The notes below the pieces were generated by a model that searched no databases, was not told the origin of the DNA, and saw nothing but the letters and a program-made list of their open reading frames with translations. From Hydrogenophaga sp. (GTDB lineage: Bacteria; Pseudomonadota; Gammaproteobacteria; Burkholderiales; Burkholderiaceae_C): a DNA stretch of 52,152 nucleotides. Positions 38,249 through 47,102 of this stretch are shown one piece after another. Numbering within the stretch: position 1 is the first letter of the stretch; every line of letters begins with the position of its first letter. The stretch is taken from positions 1 to 52,152 of the forward strand of contig JAGKSX010000023.1 of NCBI GenBank assembly GCA_018993155.1, read 5' to 3'. A program made the position numbers and the translations under genes.

Positions 38249-39280
38249 ATGATCAACAAACGAATTTTCCTCAAGACCGTGGCCGCAGCCGCCATGGCGA
38301 CCGCTGGCATGGGTTCCGCACTGGCCGCCGACATCACCGGCGCAGGCGCTTCTTTCCCCTACCCGATCTATGGCAAGTGGGCTGAGGCCTACAAGAAGGA
38401 AACCAACGTTGGCCTGAACTACCAGTCCATCGGTTCTTCGGGTGGCATCCGCCAGATCAAGGCCAAAACTGTGGCCTTTGGTGCTACCGATGCCCCTGTC
38501 TCCGGTGAAGACCTCGACAAAGACGGCATGGTGCAATTCCCAGCCATCATTGGTGGCACGGTGCCCGTGATCAACCTCGAAGGCTTCAAGCCGGGCGAAC
38601 TGCGCGTGACCGGCCCCGTGCTGGCCGACATGTTCCTGGGCACCATCACCAAGTGGAACGACCCCAAGTTGGCCGCCCTGAACCCTGGCAAGGCGCTGCC
38701 TGACCAGGCCATCACCGTCATCCACCGCTCGGACGGCTCGGGCACCACCTTCAACTTCACCGACTACCTGTCCACCGTGAGCAAGGACTGGGCCGACAAG
38801 GTGGGCAAGGGCGCTGCCGTGAAATGGCCGGCCGCTTCCTCCGTCGGCGGCAAGGGCAACGAAGGCGTGGCCGCCAACGTGAGCCGCGTGAAGGGCTCGC
38901 TGGGCTACGTGGAATACGCGTACACCAAGAAGAACAACATGCCTTTCCTGCAACTGCAGAACAAGGACGGCAAGTACGTGAGCCCGGACGACAAGTCGTT
39001 CGCCGCCGCGGCTGCTGGCGTGAACTGGTTCAGCGTGCCGGGCATGGGCGTGTCCATGGTCGATGCCAAGGGCGCCGACAGCTGGCCCATCAGCACCGCC
39101 TCGTTCATCCTGATGTACAAGCAGCCGACCGACAAGGCCCAGTCCGCCGAAGTGCTGAAGTTCTTCGACTGGTCCTTCAAGAGCGGCAAGCAGATGGCCG
39201 CCGATCTGGACTATGTGGCCCTGCCCGACAGCCTGACGAACGAGATCCGTTCCAAGGTCTGGTCGCAGATCCAGAAGTAA
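38249..39280 (+). CDS. pstS: Phosphate ABC transporter substrate-binding protein
   Basis: 343 residues. A Sec signal peptide (MINKRIFLKTVAAAAMATAG, cut after ALAA near residue 25) is followed by ITGAGASFPYPIYGKW, IGSSGG, VAFGATDAP and HRSDGSGTTFNFTDYL, the phosphate-contacting loops. It captures phosphate in the periplasm for PstCAB. AGGAG precedes the ATG and a PhoB box lies upstream. Confidence 0.98.
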   Translation: MINKRIFLKTVAAAAMATAGMGSALAADITGAGASFPYPIYGKWAEAYKKETNVGLNYQSIGSSGGIRQIKAKTVAFGATDAPVSGEDLDKDGMVQFPAIIGGTVPVINLEGFKPGELRVTGPVLADMFLGTITKWNDPKLAALNPGKALPDQAITVIHRSDGSGTTFNFTDYLSTVSKDWADKVGKGAAVKWPAASSVGGKGNEGVAANVSRVKGSLGYVEYAYTKKNNMPFLQLQNKDGKYVSPDDKSFAAAAAGVNWFSVPGMGVSMVDAKGADSWPISTASFILMYKQPTDKAQSAEVLKFFDWSFKSGKQMAADLDYVALPDSLTNEIRSKVWSQIQK

Positions 39281-39370
39281 TCAGCAACCGACTTGTCCGA
39301 TGACATCCGCCGGCTGGAAAGGGCTGGCCGGCGGATCCCGTTGCTCTCAGGATCACAATACGGAGTCAAC

Positions 39371-40369
39371 ATGAGCGTGGGAACAACCATGAGTTCGAAA
39401 TCTGCGCCGGTAGCGTCCGGCAATCCCAGCATGGTGTCGATTGCCAAACGGCAACGCATCGAAGACATCTTCTTTCACCGGGTCACCCAGGGCTTCTCGC
39501 TGCTGGTGCTGGTGGCCCTGATGGGCATCATCATTTCCCTGTTTGTCAATGCCTGGCCGGCTTTCCAGAAGTTCGGCCTGGGTTTCGTCTGGCGTGTCGA
39601 ATGGGACGTCGTCAACGAGGAGTTCGGCGCCGCGATCGCCATCGTGGGCACGCTGGCCAGCGCCGGCATCGCCTTGCTGATTGCCGTTCCCCTGGCCTTC
39701 GGCATCGCGCTTTTCCTGACCGAAAATTGTCCCGTCTGGCTGCGCCGCCCCCTGGGCACGGCCGTTGAGCTGCTGGCAGCCGTGCCGTCCATCATCTACG
39801 GCATGTTCGGTCTGTTCGTTTTCGCTCCCCTGTTCGCTGACTACGTACAGCCGGGCATGCAAGGTCTGCTGGGCTCGATGCCGCTGATCGGGCCCTTGTT
39901 CGGTGGTGCCACCAACGGCATCGGCATCCTGGCCGCCGGCATCGTGCTGGCCTTCATGGTGCTGCCCTTCATTGCCGCCGTGATGCGCGACGTGTTCGAG
40001 ATCGTGCCGCCCATCCTGCGTGAATCGGCCTATGGCCTCGGTTGCACGACCTGGGAGGTGGTGCGCCGCGTGGTGCTGCCCTACACGCAAAAAGGCGTGA
40101 TCGGCGGAATCATGCTGGGCCTGGGCCGCGCGCTGGGGGAGACCATGGCCGTGACCTTCGTGATCGGCAACGCCAACCGCCTGCCGACTTCGCTGTTCTC
40201 GCCCGGCACCTCGATCGCCTCGACGCTGGCCAACGAGTTCGGTGAAGCGGCCGACTTCCACCTCTCCACCCTGTTCGCCCTCGGTTTCCTGCTCTTCGTC
40301 ATCACCTTCATCGTGCTGTCGGCTGCCAAGATCATGCTGCTGCGCGCTGAAAAGGCCAAAGGTCTCTGA
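39371..40369 (+). CDS. pstC: Phosphate ABC transporter permease PstC
   Basis: 332 residues with six predicted membrane helices, the first near residues 35-60. The EAA-type loop is [26 protein letters not shown], followed by [22 protein letters not shown] lies 8 nt before the ATG at 39371; an ATG at 39389 is possible. It follows pstS by 90 bp and precedes pstA by 11 bp. Confidence 0.97.
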   Translation: MSVGTTMSSKSAPVASGNPSMVSIAKRQRIEDIFFHRVTQGFSLLVLVALMGIIISLFVNAWPAFQKFGLGFVWRVEWDVVNEEFGAAIAIVGTLASAGIALLIAVPLAFGIALFLTENCPVWLRRPLGTAVELLAAVPSIIYGMFGLFVFAPLFADYVQPGMQGLLGSMPLIGPLFGGATNGIGILAAGIVLAFMVLPFIAAVMRDVFEIVPPILRESAYGLGCTTWEVVRRVVLPYTQKGVIGGIMLGLGRALGETMAVTFVIGNANRLPTSLFSPGTSIASTLANEFGEAADFHLSTLFALGFLLFVITFIVLSAAKIMLLRAEKAKGL

Positions 40370-40380
40370 GACACCCCACC

Positions 40381-41244
40381 ATGGAATTCAACCACCGCCT
40401 CTACAAGCGCCGCCAGCGCGCCAACGCCATCGGCCTGACCTTGTCCATGGGCGCCATGGTGCTGGGCCTGTTCGTGCTGCTCTGGATCCTCAGCGTGCTG
40501 TTCAGCAACGGCCTGTCCGCGCTGGACTGGAACATGTTCACCCAGTCCACGCCGGCGCCGGGCACGGACGGCGGCGGCCTGGCCAACGCCATTGTCGGCA
40601 GCCTGATGATGGTGGGCTTCTCGGTGCTGGTCTCCACGCCCATCGGCATCTTTGCCGGCGTGTACCTGGCCGAGTACGGCGATACCAGCAAGACCGCCGA
40701 GCTCACGCGTTTCGTGACCGACATCATGCTGTCGGCCCCTTCCATCGTGCTGGGCCTGTTCGTGTACGCCATCGCCGTGGCCACGCTGGGCAATTTCTCC
40801 GGCTGGGCCGGCAGCCTGGCCCTGTCGCTGATCGCAGTGCCTGTGGTGGTTCGCACCACCGAGAACATGCTGCGCCTGGTGCCAGGCAGTCTGCGCGAAG
40901 CCGCTTTCGCCCTGGGCGCACCGCGCTGGAAAGTGGCCACGCTGGTGACGCTGCGCGCGGCCAAGAGCGGCGTGATGACCGGTTTGTTGCTGGCCGTGGC
41001 CCGCATCAGCGGCGAAACCGCGCCGCTGCTGTTGATCGGGATGCGCATCTTCGTGGCGACCCCGCCCGAAGGCTTTTCCTCGCCCGCCACGGTGCTGCCG
41101 ATGCAGATCTTCCTGTGGTCGGACGAAATCGACCGCGGCTTTGTCGAGCGGACCAGTGCGGCTATCATCGTGCTGCTGGTGTTCCTGCTCGCCATGAACG
41201 GCCTTGCCATCTACCTCCGCAACAAGTTCGAGAAACGCTGGTGA
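40381..41244 (+). CDS. pstA: Phosphate ABC transporter permease PstA
   Basis: 287 residues with six membrane helices. [38 protein letters not shown] and [22 protein letters not shown] (EAA loop) are PstA motifs. The C-terminus ([13 protein letters not shown], ending RNKFEKRW) is of the type common in alphaproteobacterial PstA, while the DNA style still matches the left segment. The window appears to switch organism at or just after this gene, so it is the last gene I assign to the left genome. Confidence 0.96.
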   Translation: MEFNHRLYKRRQRANAIGLTLSMGAMVLGLFVLLWILSVLFSNGLSALDWNMFTQSTPAPGTDGGGLANAIVGSLMMVGFSVLVSTPIGIFAGVYLAEYGDTSKTAELTRFVTDIMLSAPSIVLGLFVYAIAVATLGNFSGWAGSLALSLIAVPVVVRTTENMLRLVPGSLREAAFALGAPRWKVATLVTLRAAKSGVMTGLLLAVARISGETAPLLLIGMRIFVATPPEGFSSPATVLPMQIFLWSDEIDRGFVERTSAAIIVLLVFLLAMNGLAIYLRNKFEKRW

Positions 41245-41600
41245 CTGTAATCCATCCCAACATGGCCGACGACAACGCGAAGATTCGCGCGCGGGACGTC
41301 TGCGTCTACTACGGCGACAAGAAGGCGATTGACGAGGTGTCGATCGACATCTCGCCCAATTACGTCACCGCCTTCATCGGCCCGTCGGGCTGCGGCAAGT
41401 CGACCTTCCTGCGCTGCATCAACCGCATGAACGACACGATTGGCGCGGCCAAGGTCACCGGCCTGATCGAGCTGGACGGCGAAGACGTCAACGCCGCCCG
41501 CATGGACCCGGTGCAGCTGCGCGCACGGGTGGGGATGGTGTTCCAGAAGCCCAATCCCTTCCCCAAGTCGATCTATGAAAACATCGCCTATGGCCCGAAG
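41241..41600. other. Probable junction between two genomes
   Basis: pstA and everything left of it reads as Comamonadaceae-like; PstB beyond its Walker A region and everything to the right reads as Sphingomonadales-like. The break probably lies between the pstA stop and the conserved ATP-binding part of pstB ([11 protein letters not shown] and following), where distant species share long identical DNA. I cannot place it more precisely by eye. Confidence 0.65.
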
Positions 41601-42029
41601 ATCCATGGCTTTGCCGAAAAGAAGGCCGATCTTGATGTGATCGTGGAACGCTCGCTCACGCGCGCGGGCCTGTGGGACGAAGTCAAGGACCGGCTCGATG
41701 ATTCGGGCACGGCGCTTTCGGGCGGTCAGCAGCAGCGCCTGTGCATTGCCCGCGCGATTGCGGTTGACCCGGAAGTGATCCTGATGGACGAACCGGCCTC
41801 GGCATTGGATCCGATTGCGACCGCCAAGATCGAGGAGCTGATCGATGAACTCTCCGGGCGTTACGCCATCGTGATCGTCACCCACTCGATGCAGCAGGCC
41901 GCACGGGTAAGCCAGCGCACCGCATTCTTCCACCTCGGCAAGATGGTGGAGTATGGTCCGACATCGGAAATCTTCACCAATCCCATCGAGGAGCGGACGA
42001 AGGATTATATTACAGGACGTTACGGCTGA
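41262..42029 (+). CDS. pstB: Phosphate ABC transporter ATP-binding protein
   Basis: 255 residues from ATG 41262; a GTG at 41241 overlapping the pstA stop (GTGA) would add seven residues. Walker A is GPSGCGKST near residue 37, followed by [20 protein letters not shown], signature [14 protein letters not shown], Walker B VILMDEP and the His switch VTHSMQQ. It powers PstSCA. The C-terminus ([13 protein letters not shown]) and codon style fit Sphingomonadales rather than the Comamonadaceae-like genes to the left. phoU starts inside the stop (TGATG). Confidence 0.95.
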   Translation: MADDNAKIRARDVCVYYGDKKAIDEVSIDISPNYVTAFIGPSGCGKSTFLRCINRMNDTIGAAKVTGLIELDGEDVNAARMDPVQLRARVGMVFQKPNPFPKSIYENIAYGPKIHGFAEKKADLDVIVERSLTRAGLWDEVKDRLDDSGTALSGGQQQRLCIARAIAVDPEVILMDEPASALDPIATAKIEELIDELSGRYAIVIVTHSMQQAARVSQRTAFFHLGKMVEYGPTSEIFTNPIEERTKDYITGRYG

Positions 42030-42697
42030 TGGCTGAACATACCGTCAAGGCATTCGACGAAGACATCACCCGCCTGCGCGGGCTGATTGCCGAAATGGGC
42101 GGCCTCGCTGAAGTGGCGATTGCCGAAAGTCTGGATGCGCTGGTGCGCGGGGACGAGGCGCTGGCCGAACAGGTGGTGGCCCGTGACAAGCGCATGGATG
42201 CGCTCGAAATGGAGGTCGACAAGCTGGCGGTGCGGATCATCGCGCTGCGCGCGCCGATGGCCGATGACCTGCGCGAAGTGATCGCGGCGCTGAAGATTGC
42301 AGGCGTGCTTGAACGCATTGGCGATTATTCGAAGAACATCGCCAAGCGCACCGGCATGATCGAAGGCCGCGCCCGGTTTGAACCGCTCACCTTGCTGCCC
42401 ACCATGGGCGAGCTGGCGGGCGAGATGGTGCATGATGTGCTGACCGCCTATGCCGCGCGCGATCCGGATCTGGCGCGCGAGGTGATTGCCACCGATGCCA
42501 AGGTCGACGGGTTCTACAACTCGATCTTCCGCAATCTTGTCAGCTACATGGTGGAAAATCCTTCGACCATTTCGAGCGCGGCGCAATTGCTCTTCGTGGC
42601 CCGCAACATCGAACGCATCGGCGATCATGCGACCAACGTGGCTGAAATGGTGCACTTTGCGGCCACCGGCACCTATCCGCCCGAAGGCGATCGCTAA
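42029..42697 (+). CDS. phoU: Phosphate signalling protein PhoU
   Basis: 222 residues. It has two PhoU helical repeats with the metal motifs IAGVLERIGDYSKNIAKR (about residues 90-108) and LFVARNIERIGDHATNVAEM (about residues 190-210). It links Pst transport to PhoR/PhoB signalling. It overlaps pstB by 1 nt. The sequence type is alphaproteobacterial. Confidence 0.96.
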   Translation: MAEHTVKAFDEDITRLRGLIAEMGGLAEVAIAESLDALVRGDEALAEQVVARDKRMDALEMEVDKLAVRIIALRAPMADDLREVIAALKIAGVLERIGDYSKNIAKRTGMIEGRARFEPLTLLPTMGELAGEMVHDVLTAYAARDPDLAREVIATDAKVDGFYNSIFRNLVSYMVENPSTISSAAQLLFVARNIERIGDHATNVAEMVHFAATGTYPPEGDR

Positions 42698-42731
42698 GTC
42701 CTGAGACGGGGGTAGCGGCCGGATGGTCGCC

Positions 42732-42802
42732 GGGGGGCGTCTGCATCGTCGCAGACCCCCTCCAGACCCCTGACAGACCCCCTCTCGCCCCCCGCCAGAC
42801 CC
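42732..42802. repeat. Hairpin and 11-bp tandem repeats between phoU and phoB
   Basis: GGGGGGCGTCTGC pairs with GCAGACCCCC (42732-42760). CAGACCC then recurs at 42752, 42763, 42774 and 42796 in an 11-bp period with one degenerate unit. Confidence 0.55.
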
Positions 42803-42821
42803 TGCCTCGGCGGGCCTTTTT
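42791..42821 (+). terminator. Probable terminator after phoU
   Basis: CCCGCC pairs with GGCGGG across a 12-nt loop, followed by CCTTTTTG. Confidence 0.5.
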
Positions 42822-42845
42822 GCAATGTTTCGCGTGAAACATTGC
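42822..42845. promoter_or_regulatory. parS-like palindrome
   Basis: The core TGTTTCGCGTGAAACA (42826-42841) differs by one base from the well-known ParB site TGTTTCACGTGAAACA. The palindrome extends four more bases on each side (GCAA and TTGC), so each arm is 10 bp. ParB binding is an inference. Confidence 0.5.
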
Positions 42846-42932
42846 GGTTCGGGCCGCGTTTCATCAAACTGTCGTGTATGTGACACATAGCGTCGGCGAC
42901 GCCCGCCCATGCGGGTCCGAGGAGGCCTTCCA

Positions 42933-43622
42933 ATGTCCGCTGCCAAACTGCTGCTGGTCGAAGATGATCCCGCACTGTCCGAGCTGCTCGAATACCGGTT
43001 CCAGAACGAAGGCTATGCCGTGCGCTGCACCGGCGACGGGGACGAGGCGCTGATTCTGGCGGCGGAGGAAACCCCCGATCTGATCATCCTCGACTGGATG
43101 ATCGAAGGCACCAGCGGCATCGAAGTGTGCCGCCGCCTGCGCCGCGACAAGGAGACGGCGCACGTCCCGATCATCATGCTCACCGCCCGCGAGGCGGAGG
43201 ATGACCGGGTCCGGGGGCTGGAGACAGGCGCCGATGATTACCTCACAAAACCCTTTTCGCCCCGTGAGTTACTGGCCCGCGTCGCCGCCGTGATGCGCCG
43301 CATCCGTCCGGCGCTGGCGGGTGAGACAATCGAGGTGGGCGACCTCAAGCTCGATCCTGTCGCCCACAAGGTCCAGCGCCGCGGACGCGCGCTTCAGCTG
43401 GGGCCGACCGAATACAGGCTGCTGAAATTCTTCATGGAAAGCCCCGGCCGGGTGTTCAGCCGCGGCCAGCTGCTCGATGGGGTATGGGGCACGGGTTCGG
43501 ACATCGAACTGCGCACGGTCGATGTCCACATCCGCCGCCTGCGCAAGGCCATCACCATCGAAGGCGCACGCGATCCGATCCGCACCGTGCGCTCGGCAGG
43601 CTACGCGCTCGAAGCCGTCTGA
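42933..43622 (+). CDS. phoB: Phosphate regulon response regulator PhoB
   Basis: 229 residues. The receiver domain carries VEDDPALSE, the phospho-Asp in LIILDWMIEG near residue 53, and LTAREAEDDRVRGLETGADDYLTKPF. The C-terminal winged helix has LGPTEYRLLKFFMESPGRVF and RTVDVHIRRLRKAI. GAGGAGG lies 8 nt before the ATG at 42933. No phoR is in the window. It ends 2 bp from the convergent dnaE2 stop, with no terminator between them. Confidence 0.95.
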   Translation: MSAAKLLLVEDDPALSELLEYRFQNEGYAVRCTGDGDEALILAAEETPDLIILDWMIEGTSGIEVCRRLRRDKETAHVPIIMLTAREAEDDRVRGLETGADDYLTKPFSPRELLARVAAVMRRIRPALAGETIEVGDLKLDPVAHKVQRRGRALQLGPTEYRLLKFFMESPGRVFSRGQLLDGVWGTGSDIELRTVDVHIRRLRKAITIEGARDPIRTVRSAGYALEAV

Positions 43623-43624
43623 AG

Positions 43625-46600
43625 CTAGTGAAAATCGCGTGATTTCGGCAGGATACGATGATCGCGCGGATGGCCCGTCACATTGGGAACCGGGGCCCCG
43701 CGTTCGGGCATCGGCCGGTTGACCTCGTCGGCCCGGGCGAGCGGCGCATCGAGCAGGTCATCCGACAGCGCGTGAAGCGCCGCCGTCGCATCGGTCATGG
43801 CGTGCGCGATGACGTGGATCACCTCGTCGTCATATTCCACCCGCCCGCGCACCTCCATCAACCGCGCGCTCATCACCACCTTGCGCTGCTTTTCCTTGAG
43901 ATCGGGCCAGACGACAAGGTTGATGACCCCGGTCTCATCCTCAAGGGTGATGAAGGTCACCCCCTTGGCAGATCCGGGCCGCTGGCGGATCAGCACCACG
44001 CCTGCGACCTGCACCATGCTTCTGAATTTCCTTGATTTCAAATCGCAGGCCCGGACAAATCCGCGTGCGGCAAGATCGGCGCGCAGGAAGGCCATGGGGT
44101 GCGCCTTGAGGCTGAGGCGCGTGGTCTGGTAATCGGCCACAACTTCCTCGGAAAGCGGCATGGCAGGCAGGCGGATCGCGGCCCGCTCCGCCCCCTCCTC
44201 GCGCACCCCGGCCGCGCGGAACAGCGGCAGATCGGCGGCGGGGATCAGGCTCCTCGCATCCCACAGCGCCTGCCTGCGGGTGAGCCCCAATGACGTGAAG
44301 GCATCGGCGCTGGCGAGCCGCTCGATATGCGCAGGGCTGAGGCCCGCCCGCGCGCGCAGATCGGCAATGTCGCGGTAAGGCCCACTGCCCTCGCGCGCGC
44401 TCACCAGCGCGGCGGCGATGTGTTCGGGCAAGCCATCGATCTGGCGCAAGCCAAGGCGCAAGGCCTCACCCGCCAGCGTGCAATCCCAATGGCTTGCGTT
44501 CACATCCACCGGCAGCACCCGCACGCCGTGCTCGGCCGCATCGCGCACGATCTGCGCAGGCGCATAGAAACCCATCGGCTGCGAGTTCAGCAGCGCCGCT
44601 GCAAAGGCGGCGGGGTAGTGGCACTTGAGCCAGCTCGACACATAGACCAGCTGCGCAAAGCTTGCCGCATGGCTTTCGGGAAAGCCATATTCGCCAAAGC
44701 CCCTGATTTGATTGAAACATCTCTGCGCGAAATCGCGGTCATAGCCGCGCGCGACCATGCGTTCGACCATCATGTCCTGAAGCTCGTCCACCATGCCCCG
44801 GCTGCGGAAGGTCGCCATCGCCTTCCTCAGGCGGTTGGCTTCGAGGCTGGAGAACTTCGCGGCATCGAGCGCGATCTTCATCGCCTGTTCCTGAAAGATC
44901 GGCACGCCCAGCGTCCGCCCGAGAATGCTGGTGAGTTCATCGGGCGGGCCATGTTCGGGGGCAGGCGCGGGGATTTGCACGGCTTCCGCCCCCCGGCGGC
45001 GCTTGAGGTAGGGGTGCACCATATCGCCCTGGATCGGTCCGGGGCGGACAATCGCGACCTGAATGACAAGATCATAGAACTCGCGCGGGCGCAGGCGCGG
45101 CAGCATGTTCATCTGCGCGCGGCTTTCGACCTGAAACACGCCCAGCGAATCGCCCCGGCGCAGCATGGCGTAAGTCTCGGGATCCTCGCGCGGGACCGTG
45201 GCCAGCGTCAGGGCGCGGCCGTGATGCGCCGCGAGCAGATCGAGGCATTTGCGGATGCAGGTCAGCATGCCCAGCGCCAGCACATCCACCTTCAGGATGC
45301 CCAGCGCCTCGATATCGTCCTTGTCCCATTCGATGAAGCTGCGCTCGGGCATGGCCCCGTTGCCAATGGGAACAGTCTCGGTAAGCGGCCCCTGCGTGAG
45401 GATGAACCCGCCGACGTGCTGGCCCAAGTGGCGCGGCATCCCGATCATCTGCTCGGTGAGCTTCAGCACCCGGCGCAAGTGCGGATCGGTGATATCGAGC
45501 CCCGTTTCAGCGGCGTGCTTTTCGGAAATCTCGCGCCCCCACCCGCCCCACACGGTGCGGGCCAGCACGCCGGTAACGTCCTCGGACAGGCCCATCGCCT
45601 TGCCCACCTCGCGGATCGCCATGCGCGGGCGATAGTGGATGACGGTGGCGCACAGCCCGGCGCGGTGGCGGCCATATTTCCTGTAGATGTACTGGATCAC
45701 TTCCTCGCGCCGCTCATGCTCGAAATCGACGTCGATATCGGGCGGCTCCTTGCGCTCTTCGGAAATGAAGCGATCGAACAGCAACTGGTGCTTGGCAGGA
45801 TCGACGCTGGTGATGCCAAGGACATAGCAAACTGCGGAATTGGCCGCAGAGCCGCGCCCCTGGCACAGAATCGGCGGATCGCACCCGCGCGCAAAATCGA
45901 CGATGTCCTTGATGGTGAGGAAGTAGCGCGCCAGATCGAGCTTCGCGATCAGCGCCAGTTCGCGCTCCAGCGTGGCGCGCACGGTGTCTGGCACGCCTTC
46001 AGGGTAACGCCGCCCTGCCCCGGCCCAGACCTCGCCTTCGAGGAAGGCTTGCGGGGTCTGACCATCGGGATAAATCTCCTCGGGATATTCGTAAGCCAGT
46101 TCATCGAGGCTGAAATTGCACCTGTCCGCCACCTCGCGCGCAGCGGCGATGGCATGGGGCCAGCGGGCAAACAGGCGTTGCATTTCCTGCGGGGACTTCA
46201 GGTGCCGCTCGGCATTGGGGTGCAGCAGGTGCCCGGCTGCCGCGACGGTGGTCTTGTGCCGGATCGCGGTCATCACGTCCTGCAGAGCGCGGCGTTCGGG
46301 GGCGTGGTAGTGGACATCGTTGGTGGCGAGGAGCCCGAGGCCGTTCGCCCGCGCAAGGCTGTCCAGACGTTCGATCCGGGCGATATCGGCACCGCGGTAG
46401 AGGTAGCTTGCGGCGATGTGGCGGAGCGTGGGGAGTTGCTGCGCGATATCGGCAACAAGATCGGCGAAGCTGGCGGTGCGCTCCATGCTTCCCCCGCCCC
46501 GGACCTGATCCGGGGGGGCGCTCTCTTGCAGGTCGGCTTCGGAAGGGAGCGGGATCCCTGCTCGGGGGCCGGGACGGCGAAAGGGGATAACATTGCTCGG

Positions 46601-47101
46601 CACCTGAATGCTGAACCCCGCATCCAGATCATCGGGTGGGAGCAGGATCAGCTGAACACCCTCGCTGTGCGCTGCAAGCAGCGCGAGGTCGATCTCGCAC
46701 ACGCCCTTGTCCTGCCATTCGCCCGAAAGCGTCTGCATCCGCCCGGTGCTGATGAGGCGCGTGAGCCGACCATAAGCGGCGCGGTCTTCGGGGTAGGCAA
46801 GAAAGGCCAGCCCCTCGACTGTCTCGATACGGCAGCCGATCACCGGGCGCAGCTTGAGCGTCTTTGCCTCGGTGTGGAGGCGCACCACGCCGGCAAGCGA
46901 ATTGACGTCGGCAATCCCCAGCGCATCATAGCCCTGCCCATGCGCTGCCAGCACCAGATCGACCGCATCGGAAGCGCCGCGCAGGAAGCTGAAGCAGCTG
47001 ACAAGGCCCAGCTCCACGAAGGGCGCGCGCGGCGGGGGCACTACGCCATCGGGATCGATGTCGAGCCTACGCTTGTCGGGGGTGAGCGGGGCGTCGGGCA
47101 T
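43625..47101 (-). CDS. dnaE2: Error-prone DNA polymerase DnaE2 (ImuC)
   Basis: 1158 residues from ATG 47101, right after the upstream stop; a TTG at 47122 is less likely. An N-terminal PHP domain (FVELGLVSCFSFLRGASDAV) is followed by the PolIII-alpha palm with DIDVDFEHERREEV for the catalytic Asp pair, a thumb/finger region and an OB domain near the C-terminus. The end ILPKSRDFH is typical of DnaE2. It extends damaged templates with ImuA/ImuB. Residues ~170-204 look like an in-frame insertion of a palindromic repeat. It sits last in the LexA-boxed operon. Confidence 0.95.
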   Translation of the reverse strand: MPDAPLTPDKRRLDIDPDGVVPPPRAPFVELGLVSCFSFLRGASDAVDLVLAAHGQGYDALGIADVNSLAGVVRLHTEAKTLKLRPVIGCRIETVEGLAFLAYPEDRAAYGRLTRLISTGRMQTLSGEWQDKGVCEIDLALLAAHSEGVQLILLPPDDLDAGFSIQVPSNVIPFRRPGPRAGIPLPSEADLQESAPPDQVRGGGSMERTASFADLVADIAQQLPTLRHIAASYLYRGADIARIERLDSLARANGLGLLATNDVHYHAPERRALQDVMTAIRHKTTVAAAGHLLHPNAERHLKSPQEMQRLFARWPHAIAAAREVADRCNFSLDELAYEYPEEIYPDGQTPQAFLEGEVWAGAGRRYPEGVPDTVRATLERELALIAKLDLARYFLTIKDIVDFARGCDPPILCQGRGSAANSAVCYVLGITSVDPAKHQLLFDRFISEERKEPPDIDVDFEHERREEVIQYIYRKYGRHRAGLCATVIHYRPRMAIREVGKAMGLSEDVTGVLARTVWGGWGREISEKHAAETGLDITDPHLRRVLKLTEQMIGMPRHLGQHVGGFILTQGPLTETVPIGNGAMPERSFIEWDKDDIEALGILKVDVLALGMLTCIRKCLDLLAAHHGRALTLATVPREDPETYAMLRRGDSLGVFQVESRAQMNMLPRLRPREFYDLVIQVAIVRPGPIQGDMVHPYLKRRRGAEAVQIPAPAPEHGPPDELTSILGRTLGVPIFQEQAMKIALDAAKFSSLEANRLRKAMATFRSRGMVDELQDMMVERMVARGYDRDFAQRCFNQIRGFGEYGFPESHAASFAQLVYVSSWLKCHYPAAFAAALLNSQPMGFYAPAQIVRDAAEHGVRVLPVDVNASHWDCTLAGEALRLGLRQIDGLPEHIAAALVSAREGSGPYRDIADLRARAGLSPAHIERLASADAFTSLGLTRRQALWDARSLIPAADLPLFRAAGVREEGAERAAIRLPAMPLSEEVVADYQTTRLSLKAHPMAFLRADLAARGFVRACDLKSRKFRSMVQVAGVVLIRQRPGSAKGVTFITLEDETGVINLVVWPDLKEKQRKVVMSARLMEVRGRVEYDDEVIHVIAHAMTDATAALHALSDDLLDAPLARADEVNRPMPERGAPVPNVTGHPRDHRILPKSRDFH
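46490..46590. repeat. Palindromic repeat embedded in dnaE2
   Basis: CCCCGGA and TCCGGGG around CCTGA (46497-46515), with GGGATCCCG nearby (46551), resemble the abundant CCGGATCAAGTCCGG-type intergenic repeats of sphingomonads. Here the sequence is read in frame by dnaE2 and encodes a low-complexity segment with ESAPPDQVRGGGSMERT. Confidence 0.5.
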
Positions 47102-47102
47102 G

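Noticed and set aside
42877-42889. TATGTG-A-CACATA palindrome as a PhoB operator
   Set aside because: It is an inverted, not direct, repeat and does not match a Pho box; too short to call.
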